A DNA stretch of 64,000 bases from Rhabdornis inornatus (lineage: Eukaryota > Chordata > Aves > Passeriformes > Rhabdornithidae). Positions 11,601 through 24,120 of the stretch are shown here, in pieces. The stretch covers positions 1,936,561 through 2,000,560 of the forward strand of contig VWZS01004810.1 in NCBI GenBank assembly GCA_013397075.1, read 5' to 3'. Under the pieces are notes generated by a model. That model saw only the letters and a list, made by a program, of their open reading frames with translations. It was not told where the DNA came from and did no database searches. The translations under genes and the position numbers were made by a program. How positions within the stretch are numbered: the stretch's first letter is position 1; the number at the start of each line of letters is the position of its first letter.

Positions 11601-14600
11601 TGAAGAGGTTTTGATAACTGGCCTATCCTTTAGATAAGCAAAGCTTCGGATGAATCCCACACAGCCCTCTATCTACCACAAGTCCTCATTTGTTTTCCGC
11701 TGAGGCACTTGCTGGTTTTCCTCTCCAAGGTGTTGGATAGAAATGTCAAGAGGCTGAAGGGACAGGACAGTTTTTCTCTTTTTTTACCAAGTGCTACGGG
11801 GCAAAGCAGTTGAAGGAAAACCTGAGTGATAACTGAGTGAGGCAGGTTTTTCTCATGGGAGCTGTAGGTTTATCCCTTCTGCAACAAAAAGGAAAGGCAG
11901 AGAGGAAAGACAGATGAAAGTTCACCCTTACAAGTGGTTGAAGTTGACGGAATTTTAAAACAGCAAATTCAGTGTATTTAAATCTACAGGGACCAGACTG
12001 CAGGACCTTCAACCAGGCAAATCTGCGATCTGAGTCTGGAACAAAGTACATAAACAGAGCCTAAAGAAAGAATTTCTGGTTTCTGCAAGGCCTTTCTAGA
12101 CAGTCTTGTCTAGGGAAAACTTATAAAAGAGAAGGGGAAGAAAAGAAGTGGAGGAGACAGTTACTGGAGAGAAGATTTCCTGAAATGAATCAGAGGAAAC
12201 AGCCAGAGCCTCTCCCAGCAGTGCTGCACACCCCACGAGCTCCTCGCAGGCGGCCAAGAGCCCAGAGACAGCCAGTTATGCCCAGGTTATTTATTTCCCT
12301 CACTCTGGCAGTGTCACGTATGTAATGTTTTAGAAAACAGTGTCTTCTTTTATCTGTGGCAGGATGCAAAGTAAGAAGCAGCTTCCTAGAGCAGCCAGGC
12401 AGAAGGGAGCTGGCAACCTGTGCTGGGTCAGGAGGGGAGGAAGATTAAAAGGAGATGGGATTTTGCTTTGTCCTTCACGGAAGACTTTATCCCCTCCAGA
12501 TACACAACAGAAGCTTTCTCTCCCTTGGAGGTTGGCGGCAATGGCCTTCCTGTCTCTCAAAGCTGCTCCTGGGTCACGCACAGGGCAAGCTGTGAGCAGC
12601 ACGGCCCCGTCCCCTGCCCCAGCAACAGATCTGCCATCAGCCCCCTGCTCCCCACACAGCCTGCCCCTGTCCCTGCTTCCTTGGGTGGCACTCACTGCTC
12701 CCTGTGCCAGCCCTGGCTTCTCGCCCACTGCAGGGCGACGCTCATCAATTAGCGCACAACAAATAATTAAGCTGATGAATGTCTCTTTTTCTTGCTTTCT
12801 GACTGCACTTGCCTCGAATTTATGCCCAGATTATGACTGAATTTATTTGTTGCCACTTACAGCATTCAAAAGAGGCCTTTAATGATTTCTTTTAAGCTCT
12901 CCAGCCTGATTGTGAATAGTGCAGGGCAAATACTCATTATTTCCTATCTAAGCAGCAGTGCTGATTAGTCGGTTCTTGGTCAGATAAGTCACACTGCTCC
13001 ATTCCCCACTTGCTGACGGAATCCACAAGGTCATTCCCTGCTAATGCTCAAATGCAAAGGGAAAACATGGGATAAGCATGGAAGCCCCTTGTGCATTTTC
13101 AGGGCAACAAAACAGGAGCGTGCAAAATCTCACGTTAAGTAAGAGAACTCGGATTTAAAGTGAACTTGGGTTGAAGCATTTTGCTTTCAGGCAGCCTGTT
13201 CACAGCACTGTGTGCAGCCCAAAGTGTGTTTGGGAGGGCAGTGGGACTGCAGTGAAACTTAAGTCTTGACAGTGTGCGGACATTAAAGATCTGAAGCCAG
13301 CTCTTACTCGACTGTTAACTCCTGAATCTTCACACAGTGCGATGTTAATCTTCAGCCCTTTCCCAAAATAATGTGTGGAGTTGCTATGTTCTCTTAAATG
13401 TGAACCATGTGTCACCTCAGCAATGGCTGTTGCGGGGAAAAGATGATAAATCTAAAGCTTTTTAAATGCCCTGTGACATTTTGGGAGAAAAACAGGTGTT
13501 GCATAAATGTTGGACATTTATGGGCAAACTTGCAGGGGCTTTAAAAGACTGACACATCTGCCACATAGTACGTAACCCTGAAAGAAAAGGAGCAAAGCAG
13601 TCTCTTTCATGTGTCTCACTCTCTCTACAACTGTATGAAAATACATCCTCATCTGGTATTGGAATTAAGAGCTGGACTTGCCCCTCCCTATGTCTCCTCC
13701 AGGTTTTTGGCTTTTACACCCAATGTGTATTTTAAAACTGTGCCTTTTTAAGTAGGTGGCAAACTGTGCTGGAAGGATTTGGTATGTGGAGTATTTTTAT
13801 TCAGCTCCCTTTTCTCTCACCTTTCATTGTTTTTCCCTTTGGAATATCTCCTGTAATGCTCCACTCATAAACCTCTTCAAAGGGAGGGCTGTATTTGAAC
13901 AGCCTGGCCTGAAATCTGGTCTCAGTCAAAGGCCTCAGATGGGAAAATAACTGGGAGAGCCAAGCCCCACAGCCCCACGGCTGCTGCCGCAGGTGTCGGC
14001 AGCCGCTTTGCAGGAGCGAGGTTCTCCCGCTGCCTCCTTGACTCTGACCCCACAGCCCCCCTGGCTGGGTTATTATTCCCCCTTTTACCCTATAAATGTA
14101 ATAAACTGGGACTTTGCATCTTGCTTTTAGTGTGGAAGATCCAAGGAGAAGGTGGTTTTCCTCACTTCTCCCAGGCGTCTCGTTCAGCTCCTGGGATGTT
14201 GTTGGTGTTTTGGGAGGGAGGAGGAGACTTTGGAAGCTGAATGCATGCCAGGGGTGTGATGGGCTCCACGGCTCAGCCCCCCAACTGCGTGATCTCGAGG
14301 ATGGGGGGGTTCTAAACTGCCAGCTAGGGCAAGCCTAATTCCCCAGTCACAACAGTCCAGCTCCCAGGGAAGTCTGTGAAAGCAGACTTATTTCCAAACA
14401 GCTACAAAACCTCCCCCTCCATGGGAAAAATCCATCAAAGGTGTGACCAGCTGCCCGTCTCTGACCATTTGCCCTTTGCATCATTTTAGCAGAGAAAACA
14501 GTAATCCAGTGGGCTACAAAGTGCTTCCCCTCCTTGGGAGGTCACTTGGTTTCTGGGTGGCAGGGAAGCAGCAGATATTTTGAGTGTGAGTCGCCTGGCT

Positions 14601-16495
14601 GGTAAGTGTTCACAACTCTGTGCAGATCCCACATGGTCTCAACTCTCTGCCCAGCAATAAATTCTGCTCCCAAACCTTAATCCTATCCCTCCCTCCCCTC
14701 AAATCAGTTCTCACACATCCCTTGTGTTTCAGTTGTGCCCTCAGCTCCTGTCCTGATGGGGCTGGTTTGGGTCGGTCCCCTCCCAGGCACCTCACTTTAG
14801 TTCTTCTGACACTGCTTGGGATTTTTCATCGCCTGCTCTCCAGCCTGCAGGCAGTGAGATAAAGTTTCCCAGGCAGGCTGTTTTGGGAGGAGAAGACCTA
14901 CACCATGCTGAGCTACCGGGCACTTCCAGCTCTGCCCTCCCGGCTGGTGGGAGGTCAGCGAGCAGGCTGTGCTGCTGTTGGGCTGCTCCTCCCAAGGAGG
15001 TGGAAAATCAGCCAGAGATAGGAATCTCTTCTTGGAGACAACTGAAGATGAGCCACTGTCTGTCATCCTGCTCATCTCTTCAGTGATTGTTTCACCAGGG
15101 AGCCCCTTCTGGGGTCTCCATGCCCTACTCCACCCATGGGGAACAGAGGAGCTCCCCTGCCTAGGCTTCCCTGCATGTGGCATCCCAGAACAACATGATA
15201 GAGGGGAATATTTGTCCAAAAAGAGCACAGCTAGGGAAATGACCTTTTCCCCTGCATTTTCTCCAGAGAAGAAATTAACTCCTTCCACTTGCCAGGGCAT
15301 GTGCATCTCCCTTCCCCAGTGTTCCCAGATGGACCACAGACAGCCACAATGCTGAACCAAGGCAAAGAAGTCTCCAGCCAAAGCTGGCTCCCTGCAGAGA
15401 GGAGCTCCTTCCTCAGCTGGGTGACATGGATGGTGTCATATGCTGAGCCCAAGCTCCCTCAGGTTTTATTATTTATTAATACATATCAGATACTCAATGC
15501 AGCTGGATTTTTCATTCTGTTCTGCACACAAACCTGGAAGATAAGGTAAAATATTCACCCGGTAGAGGCTAAAATGTGCTTTATTTTTTGGGAGGAACCT
15601 AGCTCCAAATCCGTCCTGGTTAGAAACCTATAAAATATTGTACTGCTCCAAGCCACAAGCTCTATCACTCCAGTCACTGTCTCTAACAGTGCTCAGAAAT
15701 GTGTGTTAGAGAAACAGAAAAAAGGGGGATGTGTGTGGATAGACTCTTCCCCAGGCTCAAGCAGCCAAGGGTTCAAATATTCCTCAGCCAGAAACTGCAT
15801 CCAGATCACAGTGTCTTATAGCAACTGATGGAGCAAAGCTCTACAAATAGGCCTGCTCTTTTTTTGACTTCAAATACATTTTTGTTCTTAATAATACTCT
15901 GTGGCAATGCATTCTCTTATTCAAACACACACTGTGCCAATAAGGATGTTCTTTCGCCTGTTTGGATCCTGCTTCCAGGAAATTACCACTTCACCCCCCT
16001 CATTGCTGAGTGATAAAAAACAGTGGATTTTACTTTCCTAAGCATCCTCCCTACCTTAAATAGTGATTTTATAGATGTATGTCACTAGCTTGTCTCTTTT
16101 TGGAAGGCTCTGGTCTATGTGGTCTCCATGCAGAAAATATTTGACATCTCCACCCAGCCCTGCTGCCCTACTCCACATTCTTCTCTGTCCTACTCTGGGA
16201 TGGGACAGTCAGCAGCAAGCCAGGCACATGTGGGCACACATGGATCAAAGAACAGATCCACCATGATGCTCTCCTTTTACTCTCTCCTATTTTCCTAATG
16301 ACTTCTAACCTCTGGTTTCCCTTTGGAGCCTTGAGGATGGATGATAGATGAACTCAGTGCCTATGGGGATCTGATGCCTGGGCTGAAGGTTCTTCTGAGA
16401 CCTTGGACCTCTCTTTTTTGAGCATTTTTTTTTTCCCAGGCATAAAGCAGCACTCAACAAGGAATTCCCATGAAAAGAGGAAGGGGAATCCCTAC
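5693..16495 (-). other. PAPPA intron 21 (10.8 kb)
   Basis: The largest intron in the window, GTAGGG to TTTCCCAG, phase 0. I saw no coding exon and no clear CR1 copy. It contains AT-rich unique sequence (about 6890-7400, with a T run near 7340) and stretches rich in homeodomain and GATA-like words around 10560-10780 and 12741-12970 that look like noncoding regulatory DNA. Confidence 0.85.
12741..12970. promoter_or_regulatory. Candidate conserved noncoding element, intron 21
   Basis: The stretch has AT-rich homeodomain-type words (CAATTAGCG, AATAATTAAGC, TTTAATGATT, TGATTAGTC) and a GATA word (CAGATAAGTC) packed in 230 bases, with no repeat signature. This is the texture of deeply conserved vertebrate enhancers. 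The call is based on composition only; I cannot align it. Confidence 0.3.
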
Positions 16496-16594
16496 CTTTT
16501 TGGTCTTGACTGTTGAAGCACAGCAGTCCCCACCATCATAGTTGCAGAAGGCTCTGTTGTTGATGGAGTCACAGTAGTTGTCCCCCATGAAAGG
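16496..16594 (-). CDS. PAPPA: PAPPA exon 21: Lin12-Notch repeat LNR3 (phase 0 to 0)
   Basis: This exon encodes residues 512-544, PFMGDNYCDSINNRAFC followed by NYDGGDCC and ending TVKTKK. With C510 of exon 20 it forms a calcium-binding LNR module: cysteines 519, 528, 535 and 536, and acidic or amide ligands in the NYDGGDC core. In human PAPP-A this third LNR works together with the two N-terminal LNRs of the other subunit and is needed for cleavage of IGFBP-4 but not IGFBP-5. The acceptor CTTTTTCAG is good and the donor is GTAGGG. An antisense CR1 fragment lies 85 bases upstream. Confidence 0.96.
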
Positions 16595-19500
16595 CTGAAA
16601 AAGGAAAAAGCAGGAAAAGGCTGTGAGTGTGGACATGGATAAAATGAGCCCCTTCCTTATGGAGATGGGGTGAGAAAGTTGTGGCCAGAGAGAAGGTTGT
16701 GAGGAGACCTCACAGCACTTTCCAGTGTCTGAAGGGCTGCAGGGGAGCTGGAGAGGGACTGTTCACCAGGAACTGGAGTGACAGGACAAGGGGAAATGGC
16801 TTCAAATTGAAAGAAGGGAAATTTAGGTTAGATGTCCAGAGGAAATCCTTCCCTTTGAGGGTGGTGAGACCCTGGCACAGAGCAGCTGTGGCTGCCCTTG
16901 GATCAATGGATGTGTCCAAGGCCAAGTTGGACATTGGGCTTGGAGCACCATGGGACAGTGGAAGGTGACCCAGGGGAATGGAAGTGGATGACCTTAAGGC
17001 CCCTTCCAACCCAAACCATTCTATGATTCTATAAACCTGAAACCTGTAACAATATTTCAGAAGAAAAAGACAGATTTGAAGGAGTTATACAATTTGTAAC
17101 ATACCAGCTGCCCTGAAAAGCAAGAGATAATTATTCTCCTTTCCCTTCAAAATAGACAGAAAAAAAAAGGACAGTAGATGCAAGGGAAATGAGCCCTTGT
17201 TGGCTCTTCACATCCCACATAAGAGGATGCTTCAGGAATATTAATTTGACTAGGCCCAGAGACAGCATCCAGGCATCTAAAATTGTGGCACCTTTGATAA
17301 TTTTAAGCTAACCTTTCTAAACTGTGTGGGATAAGAAGAAGGTTATATATCGCAGCAAAATGGGCTTGCTTTTAATAGCTGAGCTTTTCACCACAGTTCT
17401 CCTGACTACGCAACACGTGTCAGCAACGAGGGCACGGAACAAATCACCAAGAGGAATGGAAGAGGTCTGAGCTCAGCACAGGGACCACGCTCTCCTGTTC
17501 TCTGAACAGCAGTGACTGTGTGGGACCTCGGCCATGGCACGTGATCTTCCTCCACTCCACAGCTCAGAGCTGGGATAATGGCAATTATTCAGAGGGACAT
17601 TGTGGAGAGCTGTTAAGTAAAATTCATAAATCACCTTGAAAAAGAAAATGTGGTCATTAGGCTGAGCAATGTGACCACTAGTCCATGTGCTGCACAGGGC
17701 CTGAATAATAACTAGGATTCCGAAGGAAAGGCCTAAAGTCTTTCATTACACATTGGAGCCCTCTTGGTCTGCAAGTTCAGAAGTCTTCCTTGGAAGTCTA
17801 AGCTCTATCTGATGGTAAAAAAGGCCCATGCCAGGTATGAGAATCCCAGGCAGCAATGAAAGCTCAGAATAATGGATGATCAGCAGAGAGCACAGTCATA
17901 TCTCTGAAACTCTTCTCACAGGCTCATGAGGCTATTTCCATTTTTTTCTGCTCATTGGAAAATTCACTTATTCTGCACTGAGATAAACAAACTAGGGACT
18001 CTCCTGCAAGAAGACATCATTGCAGAGCAGGCAGGATGGCTTGGGGAGGTCTCCTGGGAGGATTTTGCAGCAATTGCAGACACAGACTGTCCCAGATGAT
18101 GGATACCTGAAGAAGCAGCCATGGGAGCTCGTTGTGCTCTCCCCAGAGCTCACCATGGCCACACTCATCAGAATTGAAATGAACTCAATGGAGCGGGGCA
18201 AATGCACGCTTTTACTGCTGATGTGCTGCAAATATAAATATTTCTATCAGGTAGAGGAAACCCAAGCGATGATGGCAATATCAGACCACAGCAGGACTAC
18301 CAGGAGGGGACAGACTCGTTGAATGTCACTTGTTTAATTATGTGCAGATACTGCAAATGTTGACAAGGAAATCAGAGTTCCAGTGGGGGGCTCCTGTCCC
18401 TCTAAACTGTCTTAACTCCACTGATTTCCACAGATATTGATTTATTTATACAGGCAAAGACTTTGACTTGCAAGCCCCATTCCAATTTAATTAATATTCT
18501 AAGATTTAAAAGGGAATGATTTATAAATAGATGGAGAGATGTTTTGAGGCCAAGCTGGTAATATTTAAAACCGTGAACTTTGCTCAACCTCACAGGAAAT
18601 TCTGCAGGCTTCTCCATGTTTCTCTTGTGTTGCCTGGCTGTGCCTGCTTGATGGGAAATCTTGACTTTAAATTTCCATCCCTATGCCTGTATCCTACACC
18701 TATGAATGCTGGAAAATCCATAAAGAACTCGTGGAAGAATTTGCTCTGGCACAGAGTAGACAAGCCAGCCCTTTAGAGGAGAAGAATGGGACAAAAAGCA
18801 TCTCTTCTGATTTGGGACCAAAATCCTTGCTTGAGAGACCCTGGAGGCCTGGCTGTGGAGGGTGAGATCTCTGTTGCTCTTCATGCATGTCTTAGTGCTC
18901 TGATATTTTTGATACAAGTAATCCAGAGGGATTCGTTTGCTACTGAAACACCCAAGTTAGGTGCAGACAAGTGCAGGGCTGACTCATAAGCCTCTGTTCC
19001 TGCCACTAGGGAGCGACAAAAAATCACATTGCAGCAGCTGCCAGGGTTCCCACTGCGATCACCCAGAGGCAAATAATGCCCCACTTACAGCCTCCTGTTA
19101 GGGGAAGCGTCCCTAATGCTAAGGATGTCCATACATTAGGGGTTGTATCAGCTTAACGGCCCAGCATTATTGACCTACTGGCTTATTAGCCTCTGTTTCC
19201 ATAGTCATGGAGGGGGGAAAAAAAGGCTTCTTGGTGAAGATGGCATTTCTTCTGAAGTCTTAATGCCAGGCTCTGGCCATCCATGGATCCTGGAAGCATC
19301 ATGCTCTGCGAATGATGCTAGAGGCCATTATCAATTGTCTGGGCAAAGCCTTCCCAGATGATGGATTACGATGCAGTGACACTGCTGAATGAATGTTGAA
19401 AAGAAGAAAGTTCCTGTTGATGCAGAGAGATCTGGCAATTAGCAGTGATGGAAGGGAAGAAAATGCTGAGAAGAAGCATGTCAGTAATAATGGCTTCTGG

Positions 19501-20827
19501 TAAATTATTACATCACTGCAAAGTTTGTCTCAGTAACAACTATCCTTAAACAGCAGGAGGATGGATACCCAGTGGTGCATCAGCACCTGAATGGCATTTT
19601 TTAATGGTGGCTGGATGTTATTTCAGCTCTCTTTGGAGAATGGGGGCACCCAGCCAGCCTGCATGAATGCGATGCGTGAGACAGCTCATGACATTCAGAG
19701 CACTGACAGCAGAATGCTTTTCATTTAGGGAACAGCTAGACAGAAACTATTACATTGTTGGAGAGTTATTACCCTCTTGGGCCCAACATTTGTATGCGAA
19801 GGAAACCTGTCTTTCACTTCAAGACAAATCACATCCCACAGCAGTGTGGTCTGGAGCTTTGTGTCGTATTCAGGAATTCAGCCCCATGTTCTGACACTTT
19901 GGGCAAACAACTTCAGTGTGCTCGGGTTACTGTGTGCTGAGAGCCTGGTCAGTGTGGCAGAAAGTCAGGACACGAGGAGGGAAGACACAGTTCTGCCACT
20001 GCCCATCACCATCTGTGCCTCTGCCTGTGAGCCAGCTCATTTCTAGCGTGGGCATGGAGCTGCCCAACCTTCCAGAGGTACCACAAGTATTGACTTCTAG
20101 ATGTGGGTGACATACTCAAGGGCTGGCATGATGGAAACCATGGGTGCCACAACCCAGACAGAGGTGCTCCAGCCCCGTTTAACCACCAGAAGCATCTTCA
20201 GTCTTCTCAGACATTTCAAAAATTGCTGCTGACAGAAACAACATCCTTCAAAATAATTACTTTTTTCGAGTAAATTGCAAGACCCTAAAGGAGTATCACA
20301 GCTGAAATGTAACTGCATATTTCTGATTATTCCTTTCTGGTTTAGACAGAGGTGGCCAGTGGAGGGAGGTGTGATTTGCTCACTGTCCAGCTGTGCTGTC
20401 CACCCAGTGGTATCATCTCTAGCTTTCCTAAACTTTCTCTGCCCACACCAATGCCCAAAGCTTAGCTGGCCTTGGAAAGAATTGTCCCTCAAATAAGTCA
20501 AGATCAAGGAAAAACAAGAGAAGGCTTTTGCAACTTCCCAGAAACTCCCAGATTCTGGGAAATTCTTTTGGTCAACCAATGTTTTTGAGCTGCTTGATCA
20601 TTTAACTCCTGTGAGAGTCACCAACCATCATCTCTGGGAAAACCACCAATTTCCCTACTGAGTGTCAGAACCCATGCAGGTAATCAGTCTGTGTGATAGG
20701 GTAGTCAGGGCAAAATCCTGCTTGGCCCACTTGAAAACCAGAATTTACAGCCCATGTGCCTGCAGTGATTGTTTCTGTAAGTTTTAGGAGAGTCACCATG
20801 GACCACCTGAGCTAAAGCCAAACTCAC
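16595..20827 (-). other. PAPPA intron 20 (4.2 kb)
   Basis: GTGAGT to CTTTTTCAG, phase 0. It contains one CR1 3' end at about 16680-17032. The rest is unique sequence; about 18990-19390 has several ATTA and GATGAT-type words and may be regulatory, but I see no firm feature. Confidence 0.85.
16680..17032 (+). mobile_element. CR1 LINE 3' end fragment
   Basis: About 350 bases follow the usual CR1 3' end: GACAAGGGGAAATGGCTTC, then a GAGGGTGGTGAGACCCTGG segment, GCAGCTGTGGCTGCCC, and the terminal CCAACCCAAACCATTCTATG followed by ATTCTAT. It is truncated at the 5' end, as nearly all avian CR1 copies are, and is oriented opposite to PAPPA. No reverse transcriptase frame remains. Confidence 0.93.
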
Positions 20828-20899
20828 CTCACAGCCTTTAACACAATGAATCAGAGAAGGGTGAGGGTACCACTTGAGTCCTGCTGTGCAGACAACACT
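20828..20899 (-). CDS. PAPPA: PAPPA exon 20: end of CCP5 (72 bp, phase 0 to 0)
   Basis: This exon encodes residues 488-511, starting SVVCTAGLKWYPHPSLIHC and ending VKGCE. C491 and C506 close CCP5, and C510 is the first cysteine of LNR3. Human has VVCTAGLKWYPHPALIHC. It is the smallest exon in the window. The acceptor is TTCCCTCCAG and the donor is GTGAGT. Seven unknown bases (20925-20931) lie 25 bases upstream of the splice site in the pyrimidine tract. Confidence 0.95.
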
Positions 20900-20915
20900 C
20901 TGGAGGGAAGAAATT

Positions 20916-20937
20916 AAAAAAAAANNNNNNNAGAGGG

Positions 20938-20967
<30 letters not shown>
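20916..20967. repeat. Poly-A run with 7-base assembly gap
   Basis: A runs flank seven N (20925-20931), and 30 A in a row follow at 20938-20967. On the PAPPA strand this is poly-T leading to the exon 20 acceptor. The gap is a sequencing or assembly failure in a homopolymer. Confidence 0.95.
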
Positions 20968-20968
<1 letters not shown>

Positions 20969-21839
20969 CAACAGGTTACGACAAAGAAATCAGTGTACAG
21001 AAAGTCAGTGTGCTGGCTCTTATGGCTCTCCAATACTTAACCAATGAAGTTCAGTTCCTAACACCTCTTGTGTTCTCAGAACCTGGCTGTCCTCCAGGTA
21101 TTTACAAGAAGTGTTGGACTTGACACTTGCAATAACAGAGCATTTGAGATTAAAATAATATTTGAGGTTCTCCTATAATGTCATGCCCACTATTTCACTC
21201 ATGGTGGGGCAATGTGGCCGGGAAAGGCAAAGGCACAGGTCCACTTTTGCTCTTGGGTAGGGGGGAGGCATTCTAGGAATTAATTTAGGGATTTCTTTGG
21301 TGCTGCCAAGCATTGCTTTCTTTCACTGCCCACCATACCTTTAATTTTTGAAGATGAAATCAGCTAAAGGTGGATTTTCAGATACATGTTAGCACCATCT
21401 TAAATAAAAGCACCTCTCACCACACACCTTCAGACAGGACAGCATTCTTTACTACATTTTATGAGCTTTATAATAATTTCTCTACCAAGTCTGTCTATAG
21501 AAAAAAAAAAATTCACACTTGGTTTTGAGTAAAAATGATGACCAGCTTCCTAGACAATGACACAGTCAGGGCAGCCATAGCCATGGACACCTAGATTTAA
21601 AGAGTGGATGAAAACTTTGGCTGGTCAGTGGAGCTGGTGGTTCCACACCATAGGTGTCCCATCTATCCAGCAGGACGTCAGGCACAATGTTCCTTTGGGG
21701 TTATTGCCCATGGATGAAGCACTACAGTGTCCAGTTGAGCAGGATGAACACACAGGCACTCCCCTAAAGTGTGGGGTTGGGGTCAGCTGGAGGCCTGGGG
21801 AAGGAAGGGATTAACATTTGGGAAGACCCAATGCACAAG

Positions 21840-22230
21840 CCATCCCTTCCCCTGTTCATCTGAGGGCTAATTTAATCCATCTGCAGGGGAACCTCAGCTT
21901 GTTTTTACAGTTTCTGTCATTTGAGGCTTACCTGGCGTGTGCTAGAAAAAAGGACTTTTATACTATCTGGCTCGGGCTGTTTATCTTTCCGATGCTCTTG
22001 GATTTTCCACTATTAGTCAAGCCCAGCTTGCCCCACCTGCCTCGCAACAGGGCCTGTCTGTGTGAGCAGAGAAGTGGCTGGGGAGGGGAGGATGTTGTTT
22101 ATCCCCTGGGAGGCTGCAAGGTGAGGGGGCCCCGCCGTGTCACACATTCCCCCGGCGAGCTCTTGACAGACAGCTGGAGATTTCCAGGCTGTTGCCTGCC
22201 ACAAATGGTGAGGGTTTTTCTTTCCCCCCA
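21840..22230. promoter_or_regulatory. Candidate regulatory stretch, intron 19
   Basis: Unique sequence with TTTATC and GATA-type words (GTTTATCTTTCC, TTGTTTATCCCC), a CTAATTTAATCC word, an E-box-like CACCTG and some CpG (CCCCGCCGTG, CCCCCGGCGAG). Composition suggests a conserved noncoding element; it was not aligned. Confidence 0.25.
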
Positions 22231-24052
22231 TCCCCCCCCTTCTGTTTATTGCACTTCAGAGGGGAAAAGAAAGGAAACTTTTCTAGGTTTGAAAATAAAC
22301 AAGGCCAGTCAACAGAGCGGGAGCGGGGAGAGTAAAGTAAGCAGTTCAAGAGCGTTTGAACCCAAGAATTAGAACAAAGTGGAAAAACTCAGGAATTTGC
22401 CTCCTACATCCAAGGCCAGCAGACAATAAGTGGAAGAAGTGCACTTCCAAAAAGCACCTCGCATTCCCCTGGTAAGAAGCATCAATATTTACAAAACCTC
22501 ACGCTCTGTGTGTGTGAGCGCGCAGAGTGAACAAAAGAAACCAAATAGCCCTGAACCAGGCTCTTCAGAAAGGAGCTTTCCAGGGAGAGTAGTCCCTCAC
22601 AGAAGATGCACTGACTATTCTCCTGACCCTTCAGGTATTAAAATGCCAGCACCTCCCTTAAAGGAACGGATGGGAAGTGAAGTCTCTGCTGAGACAGTGC
22701 TGAGTGCTCACTCAAGGTCATCCTCAATCCCAAACACAGCCTTGGGCTGAGCATCCTCCAGGGGATGGGAGTGCAGCCCCAGGTTGCTCTCCACAGCATA
22801 GGAAAGCCATGTGCCAGGTTAATCACTGGGGCAGTGGGACATTCCCATTCCTCTGGAGTGGCACCCGCCAACAGCTTCACATCAGTTACTTTGTCCTCCC
22901 CTTGGATTGTCCTTTGCTAGCAGAGACCACTAGAGCTGAATTCAATCCTGCTAACATTCCTGGAGCTGGAAGCAGAGGGAAGGACCCTAGGCCATAGTCC
23001 TGACTCCTCTTTCTGGTTTTCCAAGCCCTCAGTTCCTACCACCCAGCCTGTTTGTACCCTCAGGCTGCTCTGTGCTGTGTGTGGTGCACGGGGAGAGAGG
23101 ATGTGAGCAGAGAGAGAGACTGGGCTAGAAAATCAAGAAATCTGGAATGGTTTGGGTTACTGGGCATCATTTCTACCTCCTGCAGTGCAAACGGGCATAC
23201 AGGGTGCTGCATGGGGCACCTCAGATAAACAAATGCATAGAAAGTAATCAAGGATGGGTAAAGGTGGCCCATGAGCACGATCTGATGGAATTGGTGTACA
23301 CAGACAGATAAACTCAGAATGCCAACAAAGGATGTGGGAAGAGGTGTATGGAATCACCACATGCCAGGTGGTGCCTGGGGAATAAAGTCCATCTGGCCAC
23401 TGCCCTGTCCCTTCCCTGTCCCCTCCCCGTGCTCCAGGCCCCCGTGGTGACATCTGCTGCCCTCCTGCCCCAGCTCCCCTCCTGCATGGGCTCCTGCCAC
23501 ACAGCTGTGAGCCGGGTGGGTGACTCCAGTCCTGTCCCTACCCTGCCACATCTGCTGGGACTCCATCTGCTGCGAAGGGACAGGGAGCCAGGCTGCGCTC
23601 CCACAGCAGGTGACAAAGAGCCAAGGAAGCAGATCAAGCTGTCATTTTCCCCTGGTGAATGAAGACCCTGCGCTTCCCTGCCGCCGTGGGACTAACACAA
23701 TGATGTCAACCTTTTTGGGGCTGCAGAGGGGATCAGGTTTCCCCCAGAGAGGCCGATGGAGAGCTTTCCTCCACCTCAGATGGGTCAAGTGTCCCCCCGG
23801 GCTGGAGCCCAGGGACTGGCACCTCCTGCTCTCAGGCACTAAAGGAACAGGACAATTAACCGTGGGCTTTATGGGTGAGGGGATCAGCCGCTGCTGCCAG
23901 GAAAGGGGACCTGGGGGCTGTCTCCTCCTGTAGCTACAGATGGAATGGAATCTCCTGCCTTCCCGGGAGTGGAGCTGCTGCACCACACGAGGTCACATCA
24001 CTGCTCCGTGACTCAGTTTCCCTGCTGCAAAATGAGCCCAAAACTCTCCGAT

Positions 24053-24120
24053 GAAAAACAAACAAACAAACAAACAAAACAACAACAAAAAACCCTAAAA
24101 CAAAACAAACCAAAACAAAA
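24053..24120. repeat. (AAAC)n simple repeat
   Basis: AAACAAACAAAC repeats grade into irregular AAC and AAAAC units. Similar in texture to the larger tract at 43732-44098. Confidence 0.85.

Noticed and set aside
23130..23165. Possible minus-strand CR1 tail (GGAATGGTTTGGGTTAC)
   Set aside because: Similarity stops after about 17 bases and no further CR1 sequence follows.
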